A stretch of DNA of 64,000 nucleotides from contig NZ_CP046703.1 of the NCBI RefSeq assembly GCF_009873495.1, positions 868,001 to 932,000 of the forward strand, in the 5' to 3' direction. Position 1 is the first letter of the stretch. Each line of letters starts with the position of its first letter. A model generated the notes under the pieces. It saw only the letters and a program-made list of their open reading frames with translations. It was not told where the DNA came from and did no database searches. The position numbers were made by a program, and so were the translations under genes. Shown in pieces: positions 17,268 through 25,682 of the stretch. This DNA comes from Nostoc sp. ATCC 53789 (GTDB lineage Bacteria > Cyanobacteriota > Cyanobacteriia > Cyanobacteriales > Nostocaceae).

Positions 17268-18077
17268 TTGGTTAACCTAACGCCTACCGAATTAGAACGC
17301 TATCGTCGCCAAATGATGCTTCCGAATTTTGGCGAAACAGCACAGAAACGCCTGAAGTCAGCGACAGTTTTGGTTACAGGTGTGGGGGGATTAGGCGGTA
17401 CGGCGGCGCTTTACTTAGCAGTAGCGGGCGTTGGGCGGCTAATCCTAGTCCGGGGTGGTGACTTGCGGCTAGATGATATGAATCGTCAGGTTCTTATGAC
17501 TGATGATTGGGTAGGTAAGCCAAGGGTATTCAAAGCTAAAGAAACTCTGGATGCGATTAATCCTGATGTCCAAGTGGAAATTGTTCATGATTACATCACC
17601 CCGGAAAATGTAGATTCGTTAGTGCAGTCGGCTGATATGGCTCTTGATTGCGCCCACAATTTTACAGAGCGCAATTTGTTAAATGAAGCCTGTGTGCGAT
17701 CGCGTAAGCCAATGGTGGAAGCTGCAATGAATGGGATGGAGGCTTACCTGACAACGATTATTCCTGGTGTGACTCCTTGTTTGTCTTGTCTGTTTCCAGA
17801 AAAGCCTGAGTGGGATCAGCGCGGCTTTTCAGTTCTAGGCGCTGTTTCTGGAACACTAGCTTGTTTAACCGCTTTGGAAGCTATCAAGTTGATCACCGGG
17901 TTTAGTCAGCCTCTATTATCGCAATTGCTGACAATCGACCTAAATCGGATGGAATTTGCTAAACGCCGTTCTCACCGCGATCGCTCTTGTCCAGTATGCG
18001 GCAATAGTGCGCCTTGGAGACACGCGCAATCCAATTCGATGGAACCCACAGCCACAGGTATTGCACAAAATACTTAA
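17268..18077 (+). CDS. hesA: HesA, ThiF/MoeB-like adenylyltransferase
   Basis: 269 residues. E1-like Rossmann domain with VTGVGGLGGTAALYLA (ATP binding), DLRLDDMNRQVL (conserved Asn-Arg) and catalytic-type Asp in DCAHNF; two CxxC pairs (CLSCLF and CPVCGN) for zinc. HesA is expressed in heterocysts and is thought to serve metallocofactor (possibly molybdenum) handling for nitrogenase. Start is TTG at 17268, six bases after AGGAGG; no ATG or GTG fits better. Followed by an STRR tract. Confidence 0.93.
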   Translation: MVNLTPTELERYRRQMMLPNFGETAQKRLKSATVLVTGVGGLGGTAALYLAVAGVGRLILVRGGDLRLDDMNRQVLMTDDWVGKPRVFKAKETLDAINPDVQVEIVHDYITPENVDSLVQSADMALDCAHNFTERNLLNEACVRSRKPMVEAAMNGMEAYLTTIIPGVTPCLSCLFPEKPEWDQRGFSVLGAVSGTLACLTALEAIKLITGFSQPLLSQLLTIDLNRMEFAKRRSHRDRSCPVCGNSAPWRHAQSNSMEPTATGIAQNT

Positions 18078-18150
18078 TTTGTCATTAGTCATTAGTCATT
18101 GGTCATTAGTGAATAACAAAGGACAAAGGACAAAGGACAACTGACAAATG
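18078..18150. repeat. Heptanucleotide STRR tract between hesA and hesB
   Basis: ATTAGTC/ATTGGTC units followed by GGACAAA and AATGACA units that are their complement, predicted to fold into a long hairpin. Confidence 0.8.
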
Positions 18151-18202
18151 ACAACCTACACCTGAAATCAGAACAACTAATCGCTACAAATCAGGAGACT
18201 TA

Positions 18203-18574
18203 ATGGCCGTTATCTTATCAGAAAAAGCAGAATTCCATCTGCGAGCATTCCTCAAAGGTTCAGCACCCGACGCTGATGGCGCAACTAAAGGTGTCCGCAT
18301 CTCGGTAAAAGATGGTGGTTGCAGTGGCTATGAATATGCGATCGATATCACCAGCAAACCTCAACCAGATGATTTGGTAAGTCACCAAGGCAAAGTGGTA
18401 GTTTACGTTGATGCCAAAAGTGCGCCGTTATTAGACGGAGTTATCGTTGACTTCGTTGAGGGAGTGATGGAAAGCGGTTTTAAATTCATCAACCCCAATG
18501 CAACTGATACCTGCGGTTGTGGAAAGTCCTTCAAAACAGACGATGGTACGCCTACTGGTGTACCTTGCAGCTAA
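18203..18574 (+). CDS. hesB: HesB, A-type iron-sulfur carrier
   Basis: 123 residues of the HesB/IscA family. The three conserved cysteines are in KDGGCSGYEY and CGCGKSF near the C-terminus. A-type carriers accept Fe or [4Fe-4S] clusters and pass them to apoproteins; this nif-linked copy likely serves nitrogenase. A 10-residue tail after the CGC motif ends in Cys-Ser. The start at 18203 has AGGAGAC upstream. Next gene fdxH is 267 bp away. Confidence 0.95.
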   Translation: MAVILSEKAEFHLRAFLKGSAPDADGATKGVRISVKDGGCSGYEYAIDITSKPQPDDLVSHQGKVVVYVDAKSAPLLDGVIVDFVEGVMESGFKFINPNATDTCGCGKSFKTDDGTPTGVPCS

Positions 18575-18841
18575 CATCATTCCGTTAGCGCCAAGTTTGA
18601 TTGTAGAGGCTTTCATCATAGATGCGGTAAGCGTTCGCGGAGCGTCTCGTACAGAAGCCATGCCGCAGGCTTATCGCCTTGCCTTAAGGTAGCTTCTCGT
18701 TCGCATTGCATCCCTTACCTCTATAGAGAAGCCAACTAAACTTTGCATCTCCGTAAGAAAGAAGGGAGCAAAAAGTAGGATAGGTTGCTCAAAAACTTCG
18801 GAAATTAAACCAACTGTATAACGTTTGAGGAGAATCGGAAA

Positions 18842-19141
18842 ATGGCTTCCTACCAAGTTAGATTAATCAACAAAAAAGAAGACATCGACACCACAATTGA
18901 AGTTGACGAAGAGACGACAATCTTGGAAGCAGCAGAAGAGAATGGTATTGAGTTGCCCTTTTCATGTCATGCAGGTTCCTGCTCTAGCTGTGTTGGTAAA
19001 GTTGTCGAAGGTGAAGTTAATCAAGACGATCAAAACTTTTTAGATGATGATCAGGTTTCTAAAGGATACGCTCTACTTTGTGTAACTTATCCTCGTTCTA
19101 ATTGCACAATCAAAACACATCAAGAAGCGTATCTCGTATAA
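18842..19141 (+). CDS. fdxH: FdxH, heterocyst [2Fe-2S] ferredoxin
   Basis: 99 residues, the exact size of plant-type ferredoxins. Ligands are the cysteines in [12 protein letters not shown] and the Cys in ALLCVTYP. The extra lysines near the N-terminus (INKKEDIDT) agree with FdxH, the electron donor to dinitrogenase reductase in heterocysts. Start has GAGGAGAA upstream. The 267-bp gap before it contains a GCGGAGCGTCTCGTA-type dispersed repeat and may hold its own promoter. Confidence 0.96.
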   Translation: MASYQVRLINKKEDIDTTIEVDEETTILEAAEENGIELPFSCHAGSCSSCVGKVVEGEVNQDDQNFLDDDQVSKGYALLCVTYPRSNCTIKTHQEAYLV

Positions 19142-19245
19142 AGTATTACTTTGGTTGCTGTCCTTGGCAACCAAATAAAGCATGAAGGATGAAGGATGAA
19201 AATATACTTCCTTCTTCCCTTCAAAATTATTAATTTATAATTCAA

Positions 19246-19506
19246 ATGTTTACCCCTTTTAGTGTTACTGGCTGTTCATTAGAATTATTGAGAACAGGAG
19301 AGCGAGGAATCGTCACCTTCTGTAAAAGTCAGGATGAAAGCATCTTAAACGAACTGATATCAATAGGGGTAACACCAGGAGCCACTATTACTTTAGAACA
19401 AAACTTTCCATCATTCCTTATTAATATAGAAAATACCTCTTTAGCACTAGATACAGAAAGCATCCAAGCTATTTATGTCCGCATTATTGATAATTTAATT
19501 AATTAA
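19246..19506 (+). CDS. FeoA-domain protein
   Basis: 86 residues with an SH3-like FeoA core: LLRTGERGIVTFCKS, LNELISIGVTPGATITLEQ and DTESIQAIYVRII. FeoA proteins assist ferrous iron uptake through FeoB; here a lone copy after fdxH, as in other heterocystous strains, suggests an iron role tied to nitrogen fixation. No feoB is in the window. Weak ribosome binding site. Confidence 0.88.
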   Translation: MFTPFSVTGCSLELLRTGERGIVTFCKSQDESILNELISIGVTPGATITLEQNFPSFLINIENTSLALDTESIQAIYVRIIDNLIN

Positions 19507-19594
19507 CATATATAATAAATAATGTTTTCTTGAACCAAAATTTTTGACTTCGTAATTAAGACCATACATAGCAATTACGAATTACGAATTAAAT

Positions 19595-19635
19595 TGACCT
19601 CACTCCTGTATTAATTAATTCAAGGAGTGAGGTCA
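19595..19635. terminator. Bidirectional terminator between feoA-like gene and mop
   Basis: Perfect 13-bp arms (19595-19607 and 19623-19635, TGACCTCACTCCT) around a 15-base AT-rich loop, between two convergent genes. T-rich flanks are short. Confidence 0.65.
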
Positions 19636-19709
19636 TTAAATTGAGAGATATAAATGCAATTCGATATTAGTGATAGAGCCGCTTGCAATAAAAGGCAACT
19701 TGCCTATTT

Positions 19710-19919
19710 TTACTCAACAGCAACTATCACATCTGATGATTTAATCACGGCATAAGCCTCCTTGCCTTCTGTAAGTCCCAGCTTTTCTGCTGATGATTTT
19801 GTGATTATTGACACTAACTCTACTCCTGGTGCAATTTCTAAAATTACCTCAGTGTTAACTGTACCAGGCACAACTTTTTTTACAATACCTTTGAGAGAAT
19901 TACGAGCGCTAATTTCCAT
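19710..19919 (-). CDS. Mop-like molybdate-binding protein (TOBE domain)
   Basis: 69 residues forming a single molbindin/TOBE domain: MEISARNSLKGIVKKVVPGTVNTEV, EIAPGVELVSIITKSSAEKLGL and AYAVIKSSDVIVAVE. Such Mop proteins bind molybdate or tungstate as hexamers and store it in the cytoplasm. Its place next to the nif genes fits molybdenum supply for FeMo-co. ATG at 19919. Convergent with the feoA-like gene. Confidence 0.93.
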   Translation of the reverse strand: MEISARNSLKGIVKKVVPGTVNTEVILEIAPGVELVSIITKSSAEKLGLTEGKEAYAVIKSSDVIVAVE

Positions 19920-20547
19920 GTTTCGTCTGTTTTTTACTTATTTATACTTAAACAAGCTAGCAAATTTGGCTTAAAAAAAGAAAATGTTTTAAATTTCTTA
20001 ATAAGTCTCAGATGTAGAAAGTAAATCTCAACATCATAATTCAGGTTTATTAAACACAATATTCAATGTAAATGTGGCATCAAATTTGAGCAAAACAATG
20101 TGCTTGAGACCATTGTTAAAACTAGGGGAACTTACGCAAAAATCTATTTGTTATTAGTCTAGATAATGAAATCAGATTGTAAAAAATACTGCATTTTAAT
20201 TGTTTTTAAATATTTTTTATAGATATATTTAGGGATCTTTATAAATGATTCATAATTCAAACTTATCAGAGTGATAATATATAACTAAGCTAAATTGTTG
20301 CTAGTTAACTTAGTACTAAAGCAAACCAAAATCAAATTGCTGGGTGAGGGCAGAGAGTAGGTAGTGGGGAAAGATTTTTTTGTTTTACGAAACTTTTGAA
20401 TACCTAGCAAAGTTGCTTTGGCAAACAACTGGACTTTAGCTACTCGTATAAGATTTTAAAATAATGGTGGGTAATGCCCACCATTAAGTTTTCCAAGCAA
20501 TTTTATGCTTGAAAAATACTTAATTATGTGACGTTGAAAGAATAATT
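19920..20547. other. 628-bp divergent intergenic region
   Basis: AT-rich, no gene. It should hold the divergent promoters of the mop and ankyrin genes. A 9-bp hairpin (20463-20471 with 20477-20485, AATGGTGGG arms) followed by AAGTTTTCC lies 63 bases before the ankyrin gene and looks like a transcript end or leader hairpin. Confidence 0.5.
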
Positions 20548-21024
20548 ATGAGTCAATTAAACAGACAAGATTTGAGTGAAGCAACAACTCAATGGCTAAT
20601 AGCAAAAGGCTATAACCCTGGGGATTTAAATCAGCTAGGGGAAAATGGCGATACAGCTTTGATGAAAGCCACAAGAGAGGGAGTGTATGCAGTCGTCAAA
20701 GAACTAATTGATGCAGGTGCGGATATCAACGCTCGAAATAGCGATCGCAACAATGCTTTATGGTTTGCTTGTTTTGGTAATCACTACGAGTTAATTAATT
20801 TATTGTTGGCTGTCAACATTAATATTGATAACCAAAATGATAACGGTGCAACCGTTTTAATGTATGCAGCATCAGCCGGAAAAATAGAAGTCGTCAAGTT
20901 ACTTTTACAACATCATCCTAACTTATATTTGAAAAACTTAGACGACTATAAAGCAATTGATTTTGCCAGCAATGTAGAAGTTTTAAGGATACTTAAAAAT
21001 GCCATCAAGTCAGATATCGGGTAA
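20548..21024 (+). CDS. Ankyrin-repeat protein
   Basis: 158 residues with about three to four ankyrin repeats: NGDTALMKATREGVYAVVKELIDAG, DRNNALWFACFGNHYELINLLL and NGATVLMYAASAGKIEVVKLLLQH. A short N-terminal part (EATTQWLIAKGYNPGDLNQ) precedes the repeats. Ankyrin repeats mediate protein contacts; the partner is probably the product of the next gene, which starts 26 bases before this one stops. No signal peptide. Specific function unknown. Confidence 0.88.
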   Translation: MSQLNRQDLSEATTQWLIAKGYNPGDLNQLGENGDTALMKATREGVYAVVKELIDAGADINARNSDRNNALWFACFGNHYELINLLLAVNINIDNQNDNGATVLMYAASAGKIEVVKLLLQHHPNLYLKNLDDYKAIDFASNVEVLRILKNAIKSDIG

Positions 21025-22285
21025 AGCTTATCATGAAGCTACCAAGCATTCTTACTTATCGGTACAAATCGATCCAAATTATGTAGATGCTTCAACACAG
21101 CCATCTTCATTTAAAGTTTATCCAAAGTTTTATCGGAGAGTAAAATTAAATCTCAATAATCCTGTTCACTCTTTTATCTCGTTAACCAGTGCGATAACAC
21201 TAGAAAAAGTATATAAAGATGGCCCTTATAAACTGCGAGTGAATCCATCCGCAGGCGCTCTGTATCCTACAGAAGTTTACGTACAGGTTCGTGGGATTGA
21301 GGGAATGATAGATGGTATATACCATCTAGAAGTTGAGAATAATTGTCTAACTCTCATCTATGAATTAATCGATGATGGGTTAGAGAATTATATTATACCG
21401 GGTAAATGTATCAACGGATTCATCTTTTTAATTAGTTGTGTTTATTATAGGTCTAGCTGGAAATATCAAAATAGAAGCATAAGATATTGCTTTTTAGATA
21501 GCGGACACCATTTAGGTGCGATCGCAGCTTCAGCTTTTCTCCACAACCGAGATATACAACTAATTTTCGACTTTGATAAACTTGCTCTCAATTCAGATTT
21601 GGGATTTGAGAATAAAGAGTTTATTACTGCTTGTGCGATGTCAGGAGAAGTACAAGATAAAAAAATCAGACGATTAAGGCTGAAAGTTCCTTTTGTTTCT
21701 GGTACTGATTATTTTGAATCCAATCAATTTATTGAAGATGGCTATCAAGCAACTACTCTACAAAATAGCCGCCAGCAGCAATTAGAATATCCTCAATTTG
21801 ACTTCGACAAAGAGAAATTTTCTCAAGTTGTTTGGGATAGACGTTCTATTAGACGTTTCCGGAAAGAGTTTATTTCTCAAGAAGATTATTTATATGTAGT
21901 GCAACAACTTCAACAGTCAATACCGACAGAAAACTATGAGGAAATAGAAATTTACTCAGTCGTGCATCGAGTAGAGGGAATGACACCTGGGTTATATAAA
22001 GGTACGTATCTGGTTAAGACAGGTAATTTTAGTGAAAAGACAGGTTACTTATGTATTAATCAGGCTATTGCTAAAGATAGCGCTGTAACTTTATTTTTTG
22101 TGTCAGATTATTTAAACTACCAAACTGCTATGCAAACAGCTGGTTTTTTGGGACAGAGACTTTATTTAACTAGTAATTATTTGGGGATTCAGTGTAGTGG
22201 AATAGGTGCTTATTATGATGATGAAACCCAGGAATTATTAGAAACAAATAAAGATGTACTTTATGGAATGGTGATTGGAAGATAA
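20999..22285 (+). CDS. SagB/ThcOx-type nitroreductase-fold oxidoreductase
   Basis: 428 residues containing two nitroreductase-like halves. The first has LRVNPSAGALYPTEVYVQV and DSGHHLGAIAASAFL, characteristic of the SagB family; the second begins VWDRRSIRRFRKEFISQEDY and includes GFLGQRLYLTSNYLGIQCSGIGAYYDD. SagB-type enzymes are FMN-dependent dehydrogenases, some oxidising azolines in peptide natural products. No peptide precursor or cyclodehydratase was found here, so that use is not supported. Overlaps the ankyrin gene by 26 bases and is followed after 18 bases by a small unknown gene, so an operon is likely. Confidence 0.87.
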   Translation: MPSSQISGKAYHEATKHSYLSVQIDPNYVDASTQPSSFKVYPKFYRRVKLNLNNPVHSFISLTSAITLEKVYKDGPYKLRVNPSAGALYPTEVYVQVRGIEGMIDGIYHLEVENNCLTLIYELIDDGLENYIIPGKCINGFIFLISCVYYRSSWKYQNRSIRYCFLDSGHHLGAIAASAFLHNRDIQLIFDFDKLALNSDLGFENKEFITACAMSGEVQDKKIRRLRLKVPFVSGTDYFESNQFIEDGYQATTLQNSRQQQLEYPQFDFDKEKFSQVVWDRRSIRRFRKEFISQEDYLYVVQQLQQSIPTENYEEIEIYSVVHRVEGMTPGLYKGTYLVKTGNFSEKTGYLCINQAIAKDSAVTLFFVSDYLNYQTAMQTAGFLGQRLYLTSNYLGIQCSGIGAYYDDETQELLETNKDVLYGMVIGR

Positions 22286-22303
22286 GTAGGAAGCTAAAGA
22301 GAG

Positions 22304-22678
22304 ATGGCTAGAAATATGTATTACTTTAATAGTGATGACTCACATCCTATGCAACCAACATCGGCAGATATTATACTGCGACAGCAATTAGAGGATTCTA
22401 TTAGTAGATACTTTTATGACGCTTGCGATCGCACCATTCAAAATCTGCTATCTGATTGTCGGTGGTATGTCACAACCCACGCCAATGCTCTGACATTGGT
22501 AATTGAATGTCCCGATCAAGTTATTAATTGGCGTGTTTTACAAAAAATTGTGCCAATGGGGACATTGCTATATGGAATTGTTAACAGTGCTAAAATCCGT
22601 GTTTGTCCGCCAGAAAGTCAAGGCATACCTTTTGAAATGAGGGTAGATGAACTTTCTGTTTATCGGGATTGGGCTTGA
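22304..22678 (+). CDS. Conserved unknown protein, paralogue of the 56241 gene
   Basis: 124 residues, soluble. Contains LRQQLEDSISRYFYDACDRTIQNLLSDC, RWYVTTHANALTLVIECPD and IPFEMRVDELSVYRDWA. The protein encoded at 56241-56615 shares this whole pattern (FYLACDRITRVLLSNC, WYITTNASILTLIVDCPD, MPFEISVNEISAYRDWL), about 45% identity by eye. I do not recognise the family. Both copies sit beside a flavin-enzyme gene, here the SagB-type gene 18 bases upstream. AAGAGAG precedes the start. Confidence 0.75.
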   Translation: MARNMYYFNSDDSHPMQPTSADIILRQQLEDSISRYFYDACDRTIQNLLSDCRWYVTTHANALTLVIECPDQVINWRVLQKIVPMGTLLYGIVNSAKIRVCPPESQGIPFEMRVDELSVYRDWA

Positions 22679-22697
22679 TTCAATTTTGGATTGTTAA

Positions 22698-23171
22698 TTA
22701 AAAGTTGATATTCTGTTTGATAAGTGCAGCTACCTCTTCAAAAACTAAATCAGCAGAATGTTTGACAACAGGACTTAACTCTAGTCCCAAACCAAGATTT
22801 GCCGCCTCAATTAAATAAACTGTTACATCTTCGGGAAAGTCATTTTGAAAAATTTTCCGTCCGGCGGCTAAAGCATTATCCCAGCGAAAATCGTGCAAGT
22901 TATAACTAGGTTCTGGCAAAGCTTCCAGTTCTTTCCCTGGAACTTTAAACACAGCACCCGGTTCAGAACTAGTTGAACTTGCATCAATAATTACTAATTC
23001 TTTACTACCTCTAGCTTGAAACATTACTTCCATCCCTGCGGTGCCACAGTCATAAACTCGCACATGAGGATGAGGGTTTTCAGCTAGATATTTTTGTAAG
23101 CGTTGGGCAATGATTACGCCTACTGCGTCATCGCTGCGATTGAGATTTCCACAACCAATAATAGTTAGCAT
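22698..23171 (-). CDS. hupW: HupW, uptake hydrogenase maturation endopeptidase
   Basis: 157 residues of the HybD/HupD peptidase family. Starts MLTIIGCGNLNRSDDAVGV; the nickel-sensing acidic residues are in NRSDD and VIIDASST, and the His in NLHDFRWDNAL completes the site. HupW removes the HupL C-terminal tail once nickel is inserted; the substrate motif is visible in hupL (25683-26783). The start at 23171 is preferred over an upstream in-frame start at 23285, whose 38 extra residues are not family-like. Confidence 0.92.
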   Translation of the reverse strand: MLTIIGCGNLNRSDDAVGVIIAQRLQKYLAENPHPHVRVYDCGTAGMEVMFQARGSKELVIIDASSTSSEPGAVFKVPGKELEALPEPSYNLHDFRWDNALAAGRKIFQNDFPEDVTVYLIEAANLGLGLELSPVVKHSADLVFEEVAALIKQNINF

Positions 23172-23316
23172 CGAATAATGACGATTACTTGTATGAATCA
23201 ATGTATGAGTACTGGTATCGAGTAGACTGTAGATCAGATAAACAGTAGTGACTGAAACAGAGGCTTTGTCTATATTATTAGTCAAAGCCTCTGAAAAATA
23301 ATTTATCAGCAGGAAA

Positions 23317-23739
23317 CTATAAATCTACACCATGTTTCTTGGCAACTTCAGTCAGTTTCTCATACTGGTGTTGTGATGCTTGAGTTAATATCTCTTCAGC
23401 CTGTTCTTTAGTACTTCCTTCTTTAGGAATTAAATACTTGACATAAAGAGATACAAAATCAGCAGCGATCGCTAAACCGGATAAAGCGTGCTTATCAGCT
23501 TCCTTGCCAGCGATCGCAGCTACCAAACCTGCTTTAATTGGGTCTGGTTTAACTTTCATGAACTGCTCGACAAGTTTCGGAACGTAGTCTTCTGGTGGCA
23601 AATTATCTAACTTACTTCTATCAGGAGTAAAGTTACATTCTGCGGCTTGAGCTTGCTCTAAAACACACCATTCTATGTATTCTTGCAATGCTGCATCGGG
23701 AACGCGAGGGAGATAATTATGTAGCGCTAAATCAGACAC
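23317..23739 (-). CDS. Conserved hypothetical protein upstream of hupW
   Basis: 140 residues, soluble and helical. Visible features are PRVPDAALQEYIEWCVLEQA, LPPEDYVPKLVEQFMKVKPDP and YVKYLIPKEGSTKEQAEEIL. I do not recognise a functional domain. It is 145 bp upstream of hupW on the same strand and could be co-transcribed. ATG at 23739. Confidence 0.7.
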   Translation of the reverse strand: MSDLALHNYLPRVPDAALQEYIEWCVLEQAQAAECNFTPDRSKLDNLPPEDYVPKLVEQFMKVKPDPIKAGLVAAIAGKEADKHALSGLAIAADFVSLYVKYLIPKEGSTKEQAEEILTQASQHQYEKLTEVAKKHGVDL

Positions 23740-24001
23740 AAGCTTACCGTGTAAATTGCTGTTTTATGCAAATGCATTAAGGCAAGCCTAACGCACTGTT
23801 TCTATAAGTTTTAGTGTGGTACGCTACGAGTTTTGAATATCAGGCATTGGGAATAGTCCATTAGTTATCACCAGATTTTTACTAAGTTAAAAGAGTTGGT
23901 GGAGCGATGTCTCCGACGGGCTACGCCTACGCATTTTTGATGTTGTTTATTTGTGTAAATAAGGGCACACTATAAGATAAATATAAATATATGATTTGTT
24001 C

Positions 24002-24670
24002 ATGAAACCTGCTTTACATAAAGGGCAACTAATCACATGGAAGGACGATCGCGGGTTTGGTTTCATACAACCCGATGATGGTAGTCAAGAAGTCTTTCTA
24101 CACATTACAGCATTGAAAGACGTTAACCGTCGTCCCCAAGTTGGTGATTTTGTTTGTTATCAACTGACAGCTAGTAAAGATGGCAAGTTACGCGCTTTTA
24201 ATGCTTCAATCAAAGGAGTTACATCAAAGTCCTCACCTTCTGCTGCACCAAAGAAGTCTACATCCAGAACTGTAGACAAATCTACATCATTAGCATTAAA
24301 GACATTACTTCTATCTTTACTACCGGGGTTAGGTTCAATCCATCTTGCACTCACAACTGGCAACCCAATTCCGCTAATTTTTTATCCTGTCATGAGTTTC
24401 ATTACCTTTAGGCTATATGCCGATGATAAGTCTCGCGCACAACAAGGACGATGGAGAACGCAAGAAAATACTTTACATCTATGCGAATTTATGGGTGGTT
24501 GGTTAGGTGCATTTGTTGCTCAACAGAAGCTACATCACAAAAGCAGCAAAGTTTCTTATCAAGTTGTATTTTGGGTGATAGCAATTCTTCACATCGTATT
24601 TTGGTTAGATTGGCTATTTTTTGGTAAGGCGTTGATAAATTTGTTTTTTACTATTGCTTCTAGAGGTTAA
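24002..24670 (+). CDS. Cold-shock domain plus DUF1294 membrane protein
   Basis: 222 residues. The N-terminal 70 residues are a cold-shock/OB domain (KGQLITWKDDRGFGFIQPDDGSQEVFLHITAL), with the RNP1-like GFGFI. After a Lys/Ser-rich linker, residues 95-220 hold four predicted membrane spans of the DUF1294 type (LLPGLGSIHLAL, RWRTQENTLHLCEFMGGWLGAFVAQQ). This fusion is common in bacteria; it may link nucleic acid binding to the membrane, but its function is unproven. ATG at 24002 is preferred over TTG at 23996. Confidence 0.88.
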   Translation: MKPALHKGQLITWKDDRGFGFIQPDDGSQEVFLHITALKDVNRRPQVGDFVCYQLTASKDGKLRAFNASIKGVTSKSSPSAAPKKSTSRTVDKSTSLALKTLLLSLLPGLGSIHLALTTGNPIPLIFYPVMSFITFRLYADDKSRAQQGRWRTQENTLHLCEFMGGWLGAFVAQQKLHHKSSKVSYQVVFWVIAILHIVFWLDWLFFGKALINLFFTIASRG

Positions 24671-24727
24671 TTGAGTCAAGTCAATGAGCAATCTAGTAAG
24701 TTTTAAGATGGTGAAGTCTTGCGATTT

Positions 24728-24847
24728 TGCTGCCCAAAGTAGGGAAATGTCGTACTTATTAAACATTGAATCGGCGATCGCAAGCGTCATTTCTTCTATC
24801 TGAGTCTCTGCAATCAACATTTTGTCAAGTGGATGAACGCAATAAGC
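24728..24847 (-). pseudogene. C-terminal remnant of a PIN-domain (VapC) gene
   Basis: The frame reads HPLDKMLIAETQIEEMTLAI then ADSMFNKYDISLLWA, the conserved end of VapC-type PIN toxins (usual DPFDRMLIAQA and TADPLF pattern). The N-terminal half with the first catalytic Asp is absent; upstream sequence (24850-24925) is instead a low-complexity repeat of GCAAATGC units. It lies just downstream of an intact PIN gene of a different subfamily. Confidence 0.6.
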
Positions 24848-24930
24848 AGCAGCGAACGCCGAAATAGCAAATGCAAACGCTGAAATAGCAAATGCGATTG
24901 CCTCCGGCACGCTACGCGATCGCGCAACTC

Positions 24931-25326
24931 TCAAGGTACAACATTCACGAACCCAAATTGACGAAAGTGATGATCAAAAGTGAATGCCTGAGTTAAATGG
25001 AGTTTATTCATCACAACCCGACTGGCGCAGTCTGTGAAACTCCAGTTTTTATCTAAGAACTGACGGAAAATCTGCCAAGTTTGTTGAATATCCTCTTCTG
25101 TCAGGTAATAAATGGTCGTCAAATTATCTGAAAAGAATGCCTCTCCTAAGCTGATTGCCCTCAACGTTTCTCCACGGGTTCTCAAAAGGGTCAAGGTTTC
25201 ATCAACAACGTAATCTGTTGTTAGCAATGGCTGAATATTTTGATTAACCCATGAAGACGCTGCCTGATGCTCAGTATCGGAAGGAACAATACTAGCAAAC
25301 CAGGTGCTGGTATCTACAAAGATCAT
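24931..25326 (-). CDS. VapC-like PIN-domain ribonuclease toxin
   Basis: 131 residues. PIN acidic residues: Asp in MIFVDTSTWF, Glu in VVDETLTLLR, Asp in SFTDCASRVV and Asp in AFTFDHHFRQFG. PIN toxins cut RNA using Mg2+ or Mn2+. The start overlaps the stop of the antitoxin gene by four bases. Together they form a type II toxin-antitoxin pair between hupL and the cold-shock gene. Confidence 0.88.
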   Translation of the reverse strand: MIFVDTSTWFASIVPSDTEHQAASSWVNQNIQPLLTTDYVVDETLTLLRTRGETLRAISLGEAFFSDNLTTIYYLTEEDIQQTWQIFRQFLDKNWSFTDCASRVVMNKLHLTQAFTFDHHFRQFGFVNVVP

Positions 25327-25562
25327 GTTGCACTATGGGGAGGATAAAGAATAGTGTCATGATCTCGACCAGAAAATTTATCATTGCTTACTTCTAAGGG
25401 CATGGCTGCAATTTGTGCCAAAATCTCTCTAGGAGTTTTGTTTTGAGGTTTAGCCTCAGTTGAAATCACAGTGACTTCAACACGAGTTCCTTCGGCTAAT
25501 GGAATCGGCTGTAATAACCTCAGTACACCCTGTTCATAAACAGCTTCTATAGTTATAGTCAT
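25323..25562 (-). CDS. DUF104 (AF2212-like) antitoxin
   Basis: 79 residues. The N-terminus MTITIEAVYEQGVLRLLQPI followed by PLAEGTRVEVTVIS is the small beta-rich DUF104 antitoxin motif. The C-terminal part would wrap the PIN toxin. The start at 25562 is chosen because GAGGG lies nine bases upstream; the longer frame from 25598 has no such support. Overlaps vapC by four bases. Confidence 0.85.
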   Translation of the reverse strand: MTITIEAVYEQGVLRLLQPIPLAEGTRVEVTVISTEAKPQNKTPREILAQIAAMPLEVSNDKFSGRDHDTILYPPHSAT

Positions 25563-25682
25563 AAACTTTTCCCTCATGCCATAGCTATTTCTAATCATGG
25601 CATAATATCTAACATAGTAAAAAACACAGCTAATGACTAACTAAAAAATAATTAGCCATTAGCTATTAGAAATTAGCATATT

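Noticed and set aside
20999..22285. Azoline-peptide (thiazole/oxazole) biosynthesis cluster because of the SagB-type enzyme
   Set aside because: No cyclodehydratase (SagC/SagD, YcaO) or precursor peptide lies nearby.
24614..24934. Full 106-codon minus-strand frame as a gene
   Set aside because: Only its middle (24728-24847) is PIN-like; the N-terminal part is repeat translation and the C-terminal part overlaps the end of the DUF1294 gene.
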